This document shows, in pieces, positions 8,199 to 15,826 of a stretch of 64,000 nt of DNA. Numbering within the stretch: position 1 is the stretch's first letter; every line of letters starts with the position of its first letter. The notes beneath the pieces were generated by a model. It ran no database searches. It worked only from the letters and a program-made list of their open reading frames with translations, and was not told the DNA's origin. The stretch comes from Microbacterium protaetiae (lineage in GTDB: Bacteria; Actinomycetota; Actinomycetes; Actinomycetales; Microbacteriaceae), in assembly GCF_004135285.1 (NCBI RefSeq), contig NZ_CP035494.1, positions 682,001 through 746,000 on the forward strand, given 5' to 3'. The position numbers and the translations under genes are program-made.

Positions 8199-9493
8199 GT
8201 GAGAGCGGGACGCAGGTGCAGAGCATGATCACCCGGAGCGACACCTCTGAGGCGAAGCGGACGACCCGCGCGCTGCAGGATGCCATCGACCGGGCGGCCG
8301 ATTCCGGCGGCGGGCGCGTGTCGGTCGCGCCCGGCGTGCACGAAACCGGCGCTCTGCGCCTGCGTTCCCGCGTCGAGCTGCACCTCGAAGCGGGGGCGGT
8401 GCTGCGATTCGTCGCCGACCCCGCGCTGTATCCCCCGGTGGGTGCACGGTGGGAGGGCGCCTCGACCACCATCCACTCCCCGTGCGTCTATGCGCGTGGC
8501 GAGAACGACATCGCCATCACCGGTCGCGGCGAGATCGACGGCGGCGGCGCATGGTGGTGGAGCCGGTTCCGAGACGGAGCGCTCGCCTACCCCCGTCCCA
8601 CCCTGCTCGGTCTGCACGAGTGCACACGCGTGGAGATCACCGGAGTGACGCTGCGCAACTCCCCCGCCTGGACCGTGCACCCGCTGCTGTGCGACGACGT
8701 GCGCATCAGCGGCATCCGCATTCTCAACCCGCCCGCATCGCCCAACACCGACGGCATCGACCCCGAGTCGTGTCGCAACGTGCGCATCAGCGACTGTCAC
8801 ATCGACGTCGGCGACGACTGCATCGCCATCAAGGCCGGCAGCGAGCGCTCGCCGCAGCGCGTGGCCTGCGAGAACATCGCCATCACCAACTGCACCATGA
8901 TCCACGGGCACGGCGCCGTGGTGATCGGCAGCGAGATGAGCGGCGGCGTGCGCGGGGTGGTCATCTCGAACTGTGTTTTCGCCGGCACCGACCGTGGCAT
9001 CCGCATCAAGACCCGGCGCGGGCGCGGCGGTACTGTCTCCGACGTGCGGGGGTCGAACATCGTCATGGACGAGGTCTCGTGCCCCCTGGTGATAAACCCG
9101 TTCTACTTCTGCGGCCCCGATGGCAAGCTGCCCGCCGTCTCAGACCGCGCAGCTTATCCTGTCGACGCCGGGACCCCGCGCATCAGCGGCATCCATCTCT
9201 CCCACGTCACCGCGACGAATGTGCACGCGTGCGCCGCATGGGTCTCGGGACTTCCCGAGGCCCCGCTCGAGGAGATCACCCTCGACGATGTCGCTGTCTC
9301 GTTCGCGCCCGATCCGACCGCGGCGGTCCCCGCGATGGCCGACGGAGTGCCGATGATGGCCGGCGCCGGCATCCACGCCCGCTTCACGACGGGACTGCGC
9401 CTGACCGACGTGCGGGTGACGGGGGCCTCGGGTCCGGCGTTGGTCATCGATGACACCGCCCGCCTGCAGCAGCACGAGGGAGTGTCGGGGTGA
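8195..9493 (+). CDS. GH28 family polygalacturonase / rhamnogalacturonan hydrolase, intracellular
   Basis: 432 residues with a right-handed beta-helix pattern and all GH28 signatures: NTDG at 184-187 (Asp186), Asp-Asp at 207-208, GHG at 238-240 and RIK at 270-272. It inverts alpha-1,4-galacturonosyl linkages. There is no signal peptide, so it is an intracellular, probably exo-acting enzyme on imported oligomers. The GTG start overlaps the binding-protein stop (GTGA). MITRSD at 8225 is a possible later start. Position inside the importer operon supports a role in trimming what the importer brings in. Homogalacturonan versus rhamnogalacturonan specificity cannot be decided by eye. Confidence 0.92.
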   Translation: MSESGTQVQSMITRSDTSEAKRTTRALQDAIDRAADSGGGRVSVAPGVHETGALRLRSRVELHLEAGAVLRFVADPALYPPVGARWEGASTTIHSPCVYARGENDIAITGRGEIDGGGAWWWSRFRDGALAYPRPTLLGLHECTRVEITGVTLRNSPAWTVHPLLCDDVRISGIRILNPPASPNTDGIDPESCRNVRISDCHIDVGDDCIAIKAGSERSPQRVACENIAITNCTMIHGHGAVVIGSEMSGGVRGVVISNCVFAGTDRGIRIKTRRGRGGTVSDVRGSNIVMDEVSCPLVINPFYFCGPDGKLPAVSDRAAYPVDAGTPRISGIHLSHVTATNVHACAAWVSGLPEAPLEEITLDDVAVSFAPDPTAAVPAMADGVPMMAGAGIHARFTTGLRLTDVRVTGASGPALVIDDTARLQQHEGVSG

Positions 9494-9954
9494 GCGCCGT
9501 GGGCACCGAGCAGGTGCAGAGCCGGGATGCCGCACCCGTGCGCCGGCGTGCGGAACGGTGGATCGCCGGCATCGGCATGGCCGGCGCGGCCGTGCTGCAG
9601 GGCGGATTCGTGCTGGTGGTCACGCGCAGCGACGAGGCGACCCTGCAATCCACGATCGTTCCGGGACTGCGCGCGGCCGGCCTGAACTTCGCCGCCGGCG
9701 ACGCCGAGGTGATCCTGGGCACTCTGGCCGGCTGGTTCGGATTCTCGCTGATCCTCACCGCACTGCTGTGCGCCATCGGATTCTTCTTCGCCGCACACCG
9801 TCCGCGCCGGCGCCGCACCGGATGGTGGTTTCTGGCCGCGGGCCTGGTGTGCCTGTTCGGCACGCAGCTGATCCTGTACCCGATAGCGTTCTTCTTCTTC
9901 CTCTCCGCAGCGCTGTTCGCGGTGCGGCCGCCTCACCCCCGGAGTTCGACATGA
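9490..9954 (+). CDS. Small four-helix membrane protein of unknown function
   Basis: 154 residues with hydrophobic stretches at about 25-47, 72-100 and two near 108-143. A short basic cluster HRPRRRRTGWW separates helices 2 and 3. I do not recognise the family with certainty; it resembles the DUF4064-like integral membrane proteins. It is locked into the operon by GTGA overlap with GH28 and ATGA overlap with the next permease, so it is co-translated with a sugar importer. It might be a helper for membrane assembly, but nothing in the sequence shows that. Confidence 0.6.
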   Translation: MSAVGTEQVQSRDAAPVRRRAERWIAGIGMAGAAVLQGGFVLVVTRSDEATLQSTIVPGLRAAGLNFAAGDAEVILGTLAGWFGFSLILTALLCAIGFFFAAHRPRRRRTGWWFLAAGLVCLFGTQLILYPIAFFFFLSAALFAVRPPHPRSST

Positions 9955-10892
9955 GCAGCACGACATCAGGTCCGGTCACCAACGAGACGATCCCGATCCA
10001 GCTGCGTCGCGTCTCGCGCGCCAAGCGCGGCATGACACCCGGCCGCCGGGTGTTCACCGTCGTCAACGTCGTGGTGCTCACGGCGTTCGCGCTGGTGTGC
10101 CTGCTGCCGTTCGTCAACGTGCTCGCCAGTTCGCTGGCAACCCCCGGCGAACTGGCCACGCGCCCGTTCGTCCTGTGGCCGCGCACGTTCTCGCTGGAGG
10201 CGTACCGCTACATCCTCTCGACGCCGACGATCTTCCGCGCGCTCGGGGTCTCGACGATCGTCACGGTGGGCGGCACGCTGGTGAGCCTGATCCTCACGGC
10301 TTTCATGGCCTATGCGCTCTCGAAGCGACACCTGAAGGGCCGACGCGTCATCAACTTCCTCGTGGTGTTCACGATGCTCTTCAGCGGCGGCATGATCCCG
10401 ACGTTCATCGTGGTCAAGAGCCTCGGAATGATCGACTCGCTGTGGTCGCTGATCATCCCGGTCGCCATCAACGCCTTCAACTTCGTGATCATGCGCAGCT
10501 TCTTCCAGGGCATTCCCGACAGTCTCGAAGAGGCAGCTCGCATCGACGGATGCTCGGAACTGGGTGTGTTCTGGCGCATCGTGCTGCCGCTGTCGCTGGC
10601 CTCGATCGCCACCATCGGGCTGTTCTACGCGGTGTACTACTGGAACACCTACCAGAGCGCGATCTTGTACATCAACAGCTCTGAGAAGTGGCCGATCCAG
10701 GTGCTGCTGCGCCAGATAGTGATCGTGGCCAGTGGCCTGAACGCCGACGAGTCGGCGGTCGAAGTCGTGCCGCCCGCGCAATCGGTGCGCATGGCCGTGA
10801 TCTTCGTGGCCACCATGCCGATGCTGCTGGTCTACCCGTTCGTGCAGCGCTTCTTCGTCAAGGGCGCGCTGGTCGGCTCGGTCAAGGGCTGA
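9951..10892 (+). CDS. ABC transporter permease, CUT1 family (LplC/YtcP-like)
   Basis: 313 residues from MSSTTSGPV; the ATG at 9951 overlaps the preceding stop, so a much longer upstream frame is discarded. There are six membrane segments. The coupling loop is EEAARIDGCSELGVFWRIVLP, and the family-typical blocks FTMLFSGGMIPTFIVVKSLGMIDS and YYWNTYQSAILYINSSEKWPIQ are present. Together with the permease at 5042 it forms the channel of the oligogalacturonide-type importer. The two permease genes are separated by four other genes, an unusual layout compared with adjacent lplB-lplC pairs. Confidence 0.92.
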   Translation: MSSTTSGPVTNETIPIQLRRVSRAKRGMTPGRRVFTVVNVVVLTAFALVCLLPFVNVLASSLATPGELATRPFVLWPRTFSLEAYRYILSTPTIFRALGVSTIVTVGGTLVSLILTAFMAYALSKRHLKGRRVINFLVVFTMLFSGGMIPTFIVVKSLGMIDSLWSLIIPVAINAFNFVIMRSFFQGIPDSLEEAARIDGCSELGVFWRIVLPLSLASIATIGLFYAVYYWNTYQSAILYINSSEKWPIQVLLRQIVIVASGLNADESAVEVVPPAQSVRMAVIFVATMPMLLVYPFVQRFFVKGALVGSVKG

Positions 10893-10895
10893 CCG

Positions 10896-11543
10896 GTGCG
10901 CATCGTCATCACCGGCGACTCGACGGCCTGCGATTACCCTGCCGAGCTGGCGCCGCGTACCGGCTGGGGCCAGGCGCTGGCGACCCATGAGGGTCTCGAT
11001 GTGGTCAATCACGCGCTGTCGGGGGCCAGCACCCGCAGCTTCATCGCGGCCGGTCTTCTCGATGCCGCCCTGGGCGATCTTGGCCCCGATGATCTGCTGC
11101 TGGTGTGCTTCGGGCACAACGACGGCAAACCCGATGAGCGGTACAGCGACCCGGATGCCGCGTTCCCGGCGAACCTCCGGCGCTTCGTCGCCGGCGCGCG
11201 CGAGCGCGCCGCCACACCGGTGCTGCTCACCCCGATCGAGCGACGCCACTTTGTCGACGGGCGACTGGTTTCCACGCACGGGCGGTATCCCGACCAGACC
11301 CGCGCGGTGGCCCGCGACGAAGGCACAGCGCTCATCGATCTCACGCTTGCGACCGCCGAGGTGTGGCAGCGCCAAGGTGTGGAAGGCAGCAAGTCATCGT
11401 TCCTCTGGCTCGAGCCCGGCCAGTGGCCCGGGCATCCGGCGGGCGCGCACGATGACACTCATCTGTCGGCGGCAGGAGCGGCCCTGGTCGCCGACATCGT
11501 GCACGCCGGCCTGATCGAGACCGCGGTGGTTCAGGCTCGGTAG
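10896..11543 (+). CDS. CE12-type rhamnogalacturonan acetylesterase (SGNH hydrolase)
   Basis: 215 residues. SGNH blocks: GDST at the N-terminus with nucleophile Ser9, block II GAST, block III GHND, and the catalytic Asp-x-His pair in DDTHLSAAG near the C-terminus. Length and spacing fit the CE12/YesT-RhgT group that removes acetyl groups from galacturonate in rhamnogalacturonan. There is no signal peptide, so it works on imported oligomers. The GTG start lies 4 bases after the permease stop. Its 3' end overlaps the convergent serine hydrolase gene by 13 bases. Confidence 0.88.
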   Translation: MRIVITGDSTACDYPAELAPRTGWGQALATHEGLDVVNHALSGASTRSFIAAGLLDAALGDLGPDDLLLVCFGHNDGKPDERYSDPDAAFPANLRRFVAGARERAATPVLLTPIERRHFVDGRLVSTHGRYPDQTRAVARDEGTALIDLTLATAEVWQRQGVEGSKSSFLWLEPGQWPGHPAGAHDDTHLSAAGAALVADIVHAGLIETAVVQAR

Positions 11544-12853
11544 CTGCCCCGCCACGACCACGACGCGTCGATCGCGGGGCCGAACCCCTGCGACTGCACC
11601 GTGACGACCTCGTCATCGGTGGCCACGAGCCGCAGACGCACCGAGGCGATGTCATCGCCGAGCGCGCTGACCTGCACGTCGAGCACCCCGGGCGATGACC
11701 AGCCCGCCGTGACCACCGCCGCGCCGAGACTGAGTGTGGTGATCGTGGGGGCAGAGATCGAGAACGGCAGCGTGTACGTTGCCGTCCGCACGCTTCCTCC
11801 CGCGGCGTCGACCGCGAGCTCGAGGGTCGCGGGGGCGCGCTCGCCGGTGACGGCGGCGTACCGACCGGCCAGCGTGCGGGCGTGCGAGACCCGATGGGCG
11901 GGCGTGACCGGCTGCAGCGTGAGGGCCGCGTGCGGTTGTGCGCCGAACTCGTCGACAGACAGAGCGCGCAGCAGCAGTTCGACCAACCGCTGGTCGCCAC
12001 TGGCCAGCGGTGTGGTGTCGGCGGTGACCACGGCCGCCAGCGCACGGGCGGGGTCGCCGTAGACCACCTGACCGCCCAGACCGAACATCATCCAGCTGTC
12101 GCCGCCGGGCAGCCAGAGCTGCCGCCCGTAGCCCGCGCGAAACGGTGCACCCCAGGTCTGCAGACCCGGGTCGCTGCGCGGTTCGCGCAGCCTGTCGACG
12201 ACTGCTGCGGGAAGAATCCGCTTGCCCCGCCACAGGCCGGCGCCATTGAGCGTCTCGGCGAGGCGCAGCATCCCGGCCGGTGCCGCTATCAACCCCGAAC
12301 CCCCGTGAGCGATGCCCTCGGGACCGGTGAGCATGCGCGCGCCGCCGCTGATGCCGAGCGGGTCGAGCAGGCGCGGGCGCAGATAGTCCAGCAGCGCCGT
12401 GCCGCTCAGCCGCTCGACGAGCGCGGCCAGCACATAACTCGCGCTCGTGTCGTAGGTGAAGAGGGTGCCCGGTCTGTGGGTGGGCGGCACGCGGAAGTAG
12501 GAGGCGAGCCAGTCGCCCGCGCCCTCGACATAGCTCGTGCGGCTGTGCGGACCGGTCATGGCCAGCATGTCGTCGATACGGGTCTGCGCCAGCCAGGGGT
12601 GCACCGGCGCCATCTCAGGGAAATACTGCATGATGCCGTCGGTCAGGCGCAGCATCCCCTCCTGTGCCAGCAGCAGGATCGCCAGGCCCGTGAACGACTT
12701 CGACACCGAGTACAGGCGGTGGGGCACCTCTACTCCGAACGGCGCGACGCCGCTGCGGACCATGGTGTGCCCCTCGACGCTGACCTCGAGAGAATGCAGG
12801 CTGATGCCGGCTGCGCTCGCCTGCGCGGTGAAATCGTGCAGCGCACCGCTCAT
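11531..12853 (-). CDS. Serine hydrolase, beta-lactamase/esterase (class C-like) family
   Basis: 440 residues. Catalytic SxxK is Ser49-Val-Ser-Lys52 in RLYSVSKSFTG, and the second Tyr motif is YDTSASYVL. The N-terminal ~300 residues are the class C/penicillin-binding-like fold; the last ~110 are a beta-rich domain of unknown role. No signal peptide is seen, so this is not a secreted beta-lactamase. Members near polysaccharide genes often act as esterases or transacylases on decorated sugars (inference). It ends the five-gene minus-strand operon and overlaps the Gfo/Idh/MocA stop by 4 bases. Confidence 0.8.
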   Translation of the reverse strand: MSGALHDFTAQASAAGISLHSLEVSVEGHTMVRSGVAPFGVEVPHRLYSVSKSFTGLAILLLAQEGMLRLTDGIMQYFPEMAPVHPWLAQTRIDDMLAMTGPHSRTSYVEGAGDWLASYFRVPPTHRPGTLFTYDTSASYVLAALVERLSGTALLDYLRPRLLDPLGISGGARMLTGPEGIAHGGSGLIAAPAGMLRLAETLNGAGLWRGKRILPAAVVDRLREPRSDPGLQTWGAPFRAGYGRQLWLPGGDSWMMFGLGGQVVYGDPARALAAVVTADTTPLASGDQRLVELLLRALSVDEFGAQPHAALTLQPVTPAHRVSHARTLAGRYAAVTGERAPATLELAVDAAGGSVRTATYTLPFSISAPTITTLSLGAAVVTAGWSSPGVLDVQVSALGDDIASVRLRLVATDDEVVTVQSQGFGPAIDASWSWRGSYRA

Positions 12854-13995
12854 CGCGCGGCGGCGACAGGGGCGGCGAAGGGCACACCCAACGCCGTGAA
12901 TGTCTTCTGCGCACGCAGAGCCCGATCGATGGCCGCTTCGACACCGCGCACGACAAGGTGCACGCCGGCCGCGTCGTCATGGCGTTCGATGTGCTCGGGC
13001 GCGATGGCCCGCGGTACGGGTGCACGCACCACCGCATCGACCAGGCGCATGAAGGCGCCGGTCTGTTCGATCGGCGCGAAAAGCGGGTGCCCGTTCGCGC
13101 GCGCCGACAGCAGATCGTCGAGCAGATCGCCGAAGCCGAAGGTCTGTTCGTCACGCACGGTGCCGTGCACGTCGAGCGTGACCAGCTTTCCGGTCTTGTA
13201 GTACAGGCGCAGGGTGCCGCTCTCGCCGACGACCTCGACGAAGGGCTCGTGGGTCGCGGCAGCGGCCAACGTGACCGCCGTGGTCAGCCGGCGCCCGTCG
13301 GTCAGCCGCAGAATCGCGACCGAGGTGTCGTCTGCCTCGATGGGGTTGGCCCGGTGCAGATCGAGCTCGATCTCTGCGATGGCGTCACGACCGGTCGCAC
13401 CCGAGAGGGCCAGAGCAGTGGCGGTGGCGTGGGCCAGCGGATTGGTGAGCACGCCGTCGGCGACCACCACGCCGTCCAGAGTGCGCCGTCCCGCCCAGCG
13501 TGCCCGAGCCCAGTACCGCTCATCGCGTACCCAGGCGCCGGTGGCCGAAAAGCGCATGACCTCGCCGATCACACCCTCGGCGATCCGCCGGCGCACGACG
13601 TCGACGGCGGCGCAGCCGAGGCTCTGAAAGCCGATCTGCACCCGCGCACGGTGGGCAGCGGTCAGCGCGACGAGTTCGTCGTACTCGGTGAGAGTGGCCG
13701 TGGTCGGCTTCTCGAGCAGCACATCGGCGCCGGCGCGCACCGCCGCCGCCGCTATCGAGAAGTGCGTGTGGATGGGCGTGGACACGATGACGACATCGAC
13801 GTCTTCGGCAGCGAGCAGGCTCAGGCCGTCGGGGTGGCACCGGGTGTCGGCGGGAATCAGCTCGGGCCCGGGTGGGTTCGGGTCGCCCACTGCGACAAGC
13901 CGAACCCGCCCTTCCTCGTGCAGGCGCACAGCCCGGGCCAGGTGCTTGCCGCCGTGTCCGCCGGTGCCGATGACGGCCAGGCGCGGCGCGTTCAT
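12850..13995 (-). CDS. Gfo/Idh/MocA family oxidoreductase
   Basis: 381 residues from MNAPRLAVIGTGG, the ATG overlapping the DUF6807 stop by 4 bases; a longer open frame upstream lies within DUF6807 and is discarded. Rossmann motif LAVIGTGGHGGKH, catalytic lysine in LLEKPTTAT, and conserved VVADGVLTNPLAHATATAL in the active-site region. It is distinct from the two paralogues at 941 and 3629, which share GHGIHQ where this one has a different sequence. It is paired with DUF6807 as in region 2733-4744. Substrate unknown. Confidence 0.85.
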   Translation of the reverse strand: MNAPRLAVIGTGGHGGKHLARAVRLHEEGRVRLVAVGDPNPPGPELIPADTRCHPDGLSLLAAEDVDVVIVSTPIHTHFSIAAAAVRAGADVLLEKPTTATLTEYDELVALTAAHRARVQIGFQSLGCAAVDVVRRRIAEGVIGEVMRFSATGAWVRDERYWARARWAGRRTLDGVVVADGVLTNPLAHATATALALSGATGRDAIAEIELDLHRANPIEADDTSVAILRLTDGRRLTTAVTLAAAATHEPFVEVVGESGTLRLYYKTGKLVTLDVHGTVRDEQTFGFGDLLDDLLSARANGHPLFAPIEQTGAFMRLVDAVVRAPVPRAIAPEHIERHDDAAGVHLVVRGVEAAIDRALRAQKTFTALGVPFAAPVAAAR

Positions 13996-14807
13996 ACCGC
14001 GTCTCCGACGCCGGCCAACAGGCCGTCGGCGATCTCGGCCGGATGAGGCGCCGGCCGGTCGCGCACGGCGACGGCCAGGTCGAGATGCAAGGATTCGCCC
14101 GCGGCCAGCGTGCGCCGCCCGGTGACGGCCACGGCCGGGGCGAATCCGACGTAGCCACGGTGCCGCACGAACCACGGCATCCGCGTCGTGGAGGCAGCGA
14201 CCAGGGATGCCGCGGGCGTGTCGACTGCCAGCCACGGCGAGTCCGACCCGTGCGCCGCGGCGATGCCCTCGCCATCGGCGGTGCGCACGCGCGCGTCGGC
14301 GAACGGTGTGCGCCAGAAGAGGCCCCCGTAGAAAGCGCCCACGCGACCGTTTGTCTGCGGGCTGCCGAAGCCGACCGAGCCGGCGACAGCGGTCAGTCGC
14401 GTCGTCCAGACCAGCTCCCACCCCTCGTCGGCCGCACGCGCGGTGATGACGCGCTCCTCGTCGAGCAGCACGGCGCCCTTCGGGTCGAGCCACGACAGCC
14501 GCTCGGCGATGCGTCCCTCGCTGATCTCGCGCTCGTCGACCCGCTGCACCCCGTGGTTGTCGAGAAGTGCCGGTCCGTGCCCACGCACGAACGTGTTGCC
14601 GCCCCAGAACGACACGCCGTTCACGTCGGGCAGCGCCAGACTCAGACCGAGGTGATGGGGGTGATCGTCGGGACTCACCTCGGTGACGGCCACCCCCGAC
14701 GGGGAACTCGCCGTCAGGAACGGCCGCGGGGCCAGCACCCGGTCGAGCCCGGCACCGTCGTGATACACCACCTGCGCCTCGCCGCTGCGCAACAGGTCGA
14801 TCATCAT
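13992..14807 (-). CDS. DUF6807 (PmoA-like) family protein, second copy
   Basis: 271 residues. Family blocks are recognisable: VSPDDHPHHLGLSLALPDVNGVSFWGG, TFVRGHG, DEERVITARA, GFGSPQTNGRVGAFYGGLFWR. It is clearly homologous to the protein at 2733-3632 but divergent, with H-rich DDHPHHLG where the other has RPWDHVWHKG. Two adjacent ATGs (14807 and 14804) follow GAAGGAG, and either could be used. It overlaps both the LacI stop and the dehydrogenase start. Cytoplasmic; function unknown, linked to Gfo/Idh/MocA by gene order. Confidence 0.8.
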   Translation of the reverse strand: MMIDLLRSGEAQVVYHDGAGLDRVLAPRPFLTASSPSGVAVTEVSPDDHPHHLGLSLALPDVNGVSFWGGNTFVRGHGPALLDNHGVQRVDEREISEGRIAERLSWLDPKGAVLLDEERVITARAADEGWELVWTTRLTAVAGSVGFGSPQTNGRVGAFYGGLFWRTPFADARVRTADGEGIAAAHGSDSPWLAVDTPAASLVAASTTRMPWFVRHRGYVGFAPAVAVTGRRTLAAGESLHLDLAVAVRDRPAPHPAEIADGLLAGVGDAV

Positions 14808-15826
14808 CGGATCTCCTTCGTGCTGCCCCGGGCTGCCAGTTCGGGGGAGAACATGATCGGTTCGCGAATCGGCGTATCGGTCATCTCGGCACGCAAGACC
14901 TCCCAGATGCGGGTGCCGATCTCGCTCAGCCGCGAGGTCACCGTCGTCAGCGACGGCGAGGAATACCGTGAGAACGGAATGTCGTCGAACCCGGCCACCG
15001 ACAGCTGCGCCGGCGCCGAGACGCCCTCTTCGGCCAGTCGGCCGAGCAGCCCCAGCGCCACCACGTCGTTGAACGCTATGACGGCAGTGGCAGCCATCTC
15101 GCGAACCGCGGGCCAGGCGTTGTACCCGTCTTCGAACGAGTGCCCGCAGGCCACGTCGATGATCTCGACATCGGGCACGGCCTCACGCATCTCGGCGAGC
15201 CCGCGCTCGCGTTCCCAGTTCGAGCGGGCGTAAGCGGGGCCCGACAAGAAGGCGATGCGCCGGTGGCCGAGGTCGATGAGGTGACGGGCCAGCAGCAGGA
15301 TGCCCTCGTGGTAGTCGATCAGCACCGAACCGGCGTTCTTGCCGGTGGTGCGGTTGAACACCGCGACCGGGGCGACCTTCGGCAGCAGCGCCAGAAGGTT
15401 CTCGCGGGTCATGCGCGGGGCGAACAGCGCCACCGCATCGGTACGATCGCGCAGGTCTTTGGCCAGCGCCGCTTCACGGTCGGCGTCTTCGAACGAGTCG
15501 GTGACCACGACGTGGTAGCCGTCGCGCGCCGCCGCGCGGTTGAAGCCGTTGAGCACCTGGTGGAACATCGGGTTGCCCAGGTCGGGCACGAGAACACCCA
15601 CCGTGCGACTCACCCCGAGCGAGAGCGAACGCGCCGTCTGGCTCGGCGTGTACCCGAGCTCGTCGATGACATCGCGTACACGCTGGGCGATCTGCTCGTT
15701 CACGGTCGGCACGCCGTTGATCACCCGCGAGACGGTGGCCTTGGAGACCCCGGCCGCCTTCGCTATGTCGTTGATCGTCGTGTCACGAGTGTGGGTGGTG
15801 CGCGCGCGTCTGGCTGCCATGGTCAC
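14804..15826 (-). CDS. LacI family transcriptional regulator, second gene of the GH43 operon
   Basis: 340 residues. The N-terminal helix-turn-helix is INDIAKAAGVSKATVSRVINGV, with hinge YTPSQTARSLSLG, then the periplasmic-binding-protein-like effector domain ending with GFDDIPFSRYSSPSLTTV. The start is taken as GTG at 15826 (GTGA overlap with the GH43 stop, AGGA 6 bases upstream); ATG at 15820 is the alternative. Being inside the operon it presumably autoregulates through the CCGG-core box at 17362-17373 and may also act at the matching box at 4928-4939. The effector is unknown. Confidence 0.9.
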   Translation of the reverse strand: MTMAARRARTTHTRDTTINDIAKAAGVSKATVSRVINGVPTVNEQIAQRVRDVIDELGYTPSQTARSLSLGVSRTVGVLVPDLGNPMFHQVLNGFNRAAARDGYHVVVTDSFEDADREAALAKDLRDRTDAVALFAPRMTRENLLALLPKVAPVAVFNRTTGKNAGSVLIDYHEGILLLARHLIDLGHRRIAFLSGPAYARSNWERERGLAEMREAVPDVEIIDVACGHSFEDGYNAWPAVREMAATAVIAFNDVVALGLLGRLAEEGVSAPAQLSVAGFDDIPFSRYSSPSLTTVTSRLSEIGTRIWEVLRAEMTDTPIREPIMFSPELAARGSTKEIR

